DNA from: Bradyrhizobium sp. Ce-3
Lineage (GTDB): Bacteria > Pseudomonadota > Alphaproteobacteria > Rhizobiales > Xanthobacteraceae
Assembly (NCBI RefSeq): GCF_022835695.1
Contig: NZ_BQUV01000001.1
Location: 1,030,263-1,094,262, forward strand
DNA length: 64,000 nucleotides
Direction: 5' to 3'
Shown: positions 61,591-64,000 of the stretch, piece after piece
How the letters are laid out: every line of letters starts with the position of its first letter
Numbering within the stretch: position 1 is the stretch's first letter
Notes under the pieces: model-generated
The model's database searches: none
The model's input: the letters and a program-made list of their open reading frames with translations, nothing else
What the model was told of the DNA's origin: nothing
Translations under genes and position numbers: made by a program

Positions 61591-62322
61591 TCAGGCGTGG
61601 GACTTGGCGTGGCCGCCGAGATAGGCCGCGGCGATGGCTTCATTGCCCCACAATTCGTCGGGCTTGCCGCCCAGCACGATCCGCCCGGTTTCGAGAACAA
61701 AACCGTGATCGGCGACTGAAAGTCCCATGCGCGCATTTTGCTCGACGAGCAAGACCGTGGTGTCCTTCCTGATCTGCGAAATGATGCGGAACACCGCCTG
61801 CACGATCACGGGCGCGAGGCCGAGCGAGGGCTCGTCGAGCAGCAGCAGCCGTGGCTTGGCCATCAGCCCGCGCGCCACCGCGACCATCTGCAGCTGGCCG
61901 CCGGACAACGTCCAGCCGAGCGCGTTGGAGAAGGCGCGGATGTCGGGGAACAGGTCGAACATCGCGTCAGCCTCGCGCGAGATCTGCGACGCCCCGACCT
62001 TACGGTTCGACGCGCCGAGCATGATGTTCTCTTTCACGGTGAGGCCCGGAAACACCCGCCGGCCCTCCGGCACGTGCGAGATGCCGAGCCGGACGATCGC
62101 TTCCGGCCCGAGACCGGCGATCGATTGACCGTCGAACATGATGTCGCCGGAGGCCGGCTTGGCGAGGCCGGAGATCGCGCGCAGCGTGGTCGACTTGCCG
62201 GCGCCATTGGCACCGAGCAGTGTGACCACCTGCCCCTGCTCCACGGCGATGGTGACGCCGCGCAGCGCCTCGATCTCGCCGTAGCGGACCACGAGATTAC
62301 GGATTTCGAGCAGCGGCATCAT
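61591..62322 (-). CDS. livF: LivF-type ABC transporter ATP-binding protein
   Basis: A 243-residue ATPase of the branched-chain amino acid/amide (HAAT) uptake family. Walker A is GANGAGKST (37-45), the signature is TLSGGQLQMVAVARGLM and Walker B is LLLLDEPSLGLAP, followed by the H-loop region replaced by LLVEQNA as usual in LivF. The ATG overlaps the LivM-LivG fusion stop by 4 bases. With sugar-acid enzymes downstream, the cargo may be an acid rather than leucine. Confidence 0.92.
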   Translation of the reverse strand: MMPLLEIRNLVVRYGEIEALRGVTIAVEQGQVVTLLGANGAGKSTTLRAISGLAKPASGDIMFDGQSIAGLGPEAIVRLGISHVPEGRRVFPGLTVKENIMLGASNRKVGASQISREADAMFDLFPDIRAFSNALGWTLSGGQLQMVAVARGLMAKPRLLLLDEPSLGLAPVIVQAVFRIISQIRKDTTVLLVEQNARMGLSVADHGFVLETGRIVLGGKPDELWGNEAIAAAYLGGHAKSHA

Positions 62323-64000
62323 TCGCTCCCGAGATAGGCGGAGACGACGTCGGGATGGCGCAGCACCGCCATCGACTCGCCATCCGCAATGCGGCGTCCA
62401 AAGTTCAGCACGGTGATGTGCTGGGCGGCTTCCGAGACCAGGGTCATGTCGTGATCGATGATCAGGATGGTGAGGCCTTGCGCCGCGATGCGCTTGAGCA
62501 GCTCATGCAGTTCGAGCTTCTCGGTCGAGTTGAGGCCGGCAGCCGGCTCGTCGAGCAGCAGCAAGGTCGGGTTCGACGCCAGCGCCCGCGCGATCTCGAT
62601 CAGGCGCTGATGACCGTAGGAGAAGCTCGAGATCAGCTCGTTGGCGCGGTTGCCGAGGCCGACGAAAGTCAACGCCTCCATCGCGCGCTCGGTCAGCGCG
62701 TCATCGCCCTTCCCGATCATGGTGTTGCCGGGCCGTTCGGCGCCGATCTCGACATTCTCCAGCGCCGTCATCGAGCGGAACAGGCGGATGTTCTGGAAGG
62801 TGCGTCCGAGACCTGCGGCGGTGCGCTGATGCGGTGCCATGCTGGTGATGTCGGTGCCGTCGAGCACGATCTTGCCCGATGTGGCCTTGTAGAGCCCGGA
62901 CAGCACGTTCAGCGTCGTGGTCTTGCCGGAGCCATTCGGTCCGATCAGCGCGTGCACGCTGCCGCGCTTCACCGCGATGTCGACGCCGTCGACCGCCTTG
63001 AGGCCGCCGAAATGCTTCGAGAGCCCGGTGACTTCGAGCACGATGTCGCCGCCAGTGGTCGCCGGCTTGAGCTGGAGGGCTCCGGCAACCGGCGGCGCCC
63101 CGGTGTGGGCGCGCCAGCGGGTGAACGCATCAGACACGAAGCCCCAGATGCCATCGGGCATGAAGCGGATGATCAGGATCACGGACAGGCCGTAAATGGC
63201 GAGATAGAGGCCGGGCACGCTCTTCAGGAAGCGAAGCCATTCCGGGATCAGGATCAGGAGCCCAGTGCCGATCGCCGAGCCGATCGGAGAGGCCACGCCG
63301 CCGAGCAGCGACATGGTCAGGAACTGGATCGATTCTGCGAACGAGAACTGATCCGGGCTGACATAGGCGAAACCGCCGGCGAACAGGCCACCCGCGAGGC
63401 CACCGAGCGCCGCGCACACCGCAAAGGCGGAGACCTTGGTGCGAAACACGTCGATGCCGTTGACGCCGGCCGCGAGCTCGTTGTCGCGCACCGCGCGCAT
63501 GGCGCGGCCAAGCTTGGTGTCAGGCAGGTGCCAGACCAGATAGCCGACGATCGCCAGCATCGCGACGCAGAAAGCCAGATAACTTTGCGAGGACTGGAAC
63601 AGCTCGGGCCGGCGAATGTTGGCGACGCCGTCGGGTCCGTGAGTCACGCCGATGGCATTGATCATCACCAGTGTCACGATCTGCTGGAACGAGATCGTCA
63701 CCATGGCAAGGTAATGCCCGCCGAGCCGCAACGTCGACATGCCCAGGAACGCGCCGGCGATCAGCGCGATCACGCAGCCGCCGACCAGGCAGAGCCAGAA
63801 ATTCAGATGCAGGTCCGCTGTCCCGAGGCCGACCGCATAGGCGCCGAAACCGAAGAACGCGGCCTGCGCCAGGTTGATCTGGCCGCACAGGCCGAGCACG
63901 ACCGACAGCCCGAACACCGCGATCGAGAAGGTCGTGGCCTGCAGCAGGATGTTGAGCACGTAGCCGTCGAACTGCATGCTGGCGGCAAGCGCCACCAGCA
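62319..64000 (-). CDS. LivM-LivG fusion: ABC permease and ATPase in one chain (start at or beyond window end)
   Basis: At least 558 residues. Residues about 1-300 are a LivM-type permease with 8-10 helices (FGLSVVLGLCGQINLAQAAFFGFGAYAVGL; MSLLGGVASPIGSAIGTGLLILIPEWLRFL). After a short linker (RWRAHTGAPPVAGALQLKPATTGG) comes a LivG ATPase with Walker A GPNGSGKTT, Walker B LLLLDEPAAGL and the H-loop in IIDHDMTLV. The ATPase signature reads FSYGHQRLIEIARAL, as in LivG. A GTG at 63995 could be the start, but the frame stays open to the edge, so the start is unresolved. livF follows with a 4-base overlap. Confidence 0.92.
   Translation of the reverse strand, partial: LVALAASMQFDGYVLNILLQATTFSIAVFGLSVVLGLCGQINLAQAAFFGFGAYAVGLGTADLHLNFWLCLVGGCVIALIAGAFLGMSTLRLGGHYLAMVTISFQQIVTLVMINAIGVTHGPDGVANIRRPELFQSSQSYLAFCVAMLAIVGYLVWHLPDTKLGRAMRAVRDNELAAGVNGIDVFRTKVSAFAVCAALGGLAGGLFAGGFAYVSPDQFSFAESIQFLTMSLLGGVASPIGSAIGTGLLILIPEWLRFLKSVPGLYLAIYGLSVILIIRFMPDGIWGFVSDAFTRWRAHTGAPPVAGALQLKPATTGGDIVLEVTGLSKHFGGLKAVDGVDIAVKRGSVHALIGPNGSGKTTTLNVLSGLYKATSGKIVLDGTDITSMAPHQRTAAGLGRTFQNIRLFRSMTALENVEIGAERPGNTMIGKGDDALTERAMEALTFVGLGNRANELISSFSYGHQRLIEIARALASNPTLLLLDEPAAGLNSTEKLELHELLKRIAAQGLTILIIDHDMTLVSEAAQHITVLNFGRRIADGESMAVLRHPDVVSAYLGSE

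Noticed and set aside
1-64000. CRISPR arrays, tRNA or rRNA genes, transposases or phage genes
   Set aside because: No regularly spaced direct repeats, cloverleaf-like sequences or transposase/integrase motifs were found.

Overview
The window is chromosomal DNA of a high-GC alphaproteobacterium. The hopanoid locus (hpnC, hpnD, hpnE, shc, hpnG, hpnH, hpnN, hpnO, plus the C-2 methylase hpnP), the alphaproteobacterial LexA box, the ECF/anti-sigma style and the palindromic intergenic repeats point to Bradyrhizobium or a close relative such as Rhodopseudomonas. I see no tRNA, rRNA, CRISPR array, transposase or phage gene. Coding density is high, and most genes sit in short operons with ATGA-type overlaps.

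Region by region. (1) 1-2580: an SOS DNA-repair island, with imuB (partial) and imuA divergent from a DUF4130-UdgX fusion and a perfect LexA box between them. (2) 3092-9612: a PiT phosphate transporter, a LysR/P450 divergent pair with a perfect palindromic operator, an M20 amidohydrolase, a small membrane protein and a PNPOx-like flavoprotein. (3) 9723-17137: an IclR-controlled catabolic cluster with a secreted M20 peptidase, a two-subunit MaoC hydratase, an MFS permease, a GMC oxidoreductase and an alpha/beta hydrolase. (4) 17209-20948: a 71-residue protein that is 38% histidine, a GFA-family protein, and an ECF sigma/anti-sigma operon led by a Tat-exported phosphoesterase and an amicyanin-like cupredoxin.

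(5) 21051-46763: the hopanoid supercluster. hpnCDE-shc-hpnG is one tightly coupled minus-strand operon making squalene, hopene and the extended side-chain intermediates. ispH-hpnH is a plus-strand pair supplying isoprenoid precursor and adenosylhopane. hpnN exports hopanoids, hpnO makes aminotriol and hpnP methylates at C-2. A four-gene TetR/acyl-CoA dehydrogenase/class II aldolase/DUF2520 operon is lodged between hpnH and hpnG. A second RND exporter lies beside hpnC, and hpnP lies between eutB and eutC, the two subunits of ethanolamine ammonia-lyase.

(6) 47066-50484: a chemotaxis receptor and a Cache-GGDEF diguanylate cyclase. (7) 50507-57212: a three-gene operon of transglutaminase-DUF2126, circularly permuted ATP-grasp/alpha-E and a second transglutaminase, a widespread but biochemically undefined predicted amide-ligase system. 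(8) 57313-64000: an SGNH esterase, a sugar-acid catabolic set (altronate-dehydratase family, HpaI-type aldolase, Ldh_2 dehydrogenase) and a branched-chain-type ABC importer with permease and ATPase fused (LivM-LivG) plus LivF, cut by the window end. The most promising leads are the eutB-hpnP-eutC arrangement, the transglutaminase/ATP-grasp operon, and the foreign-looking insert in the hopanoid locus.
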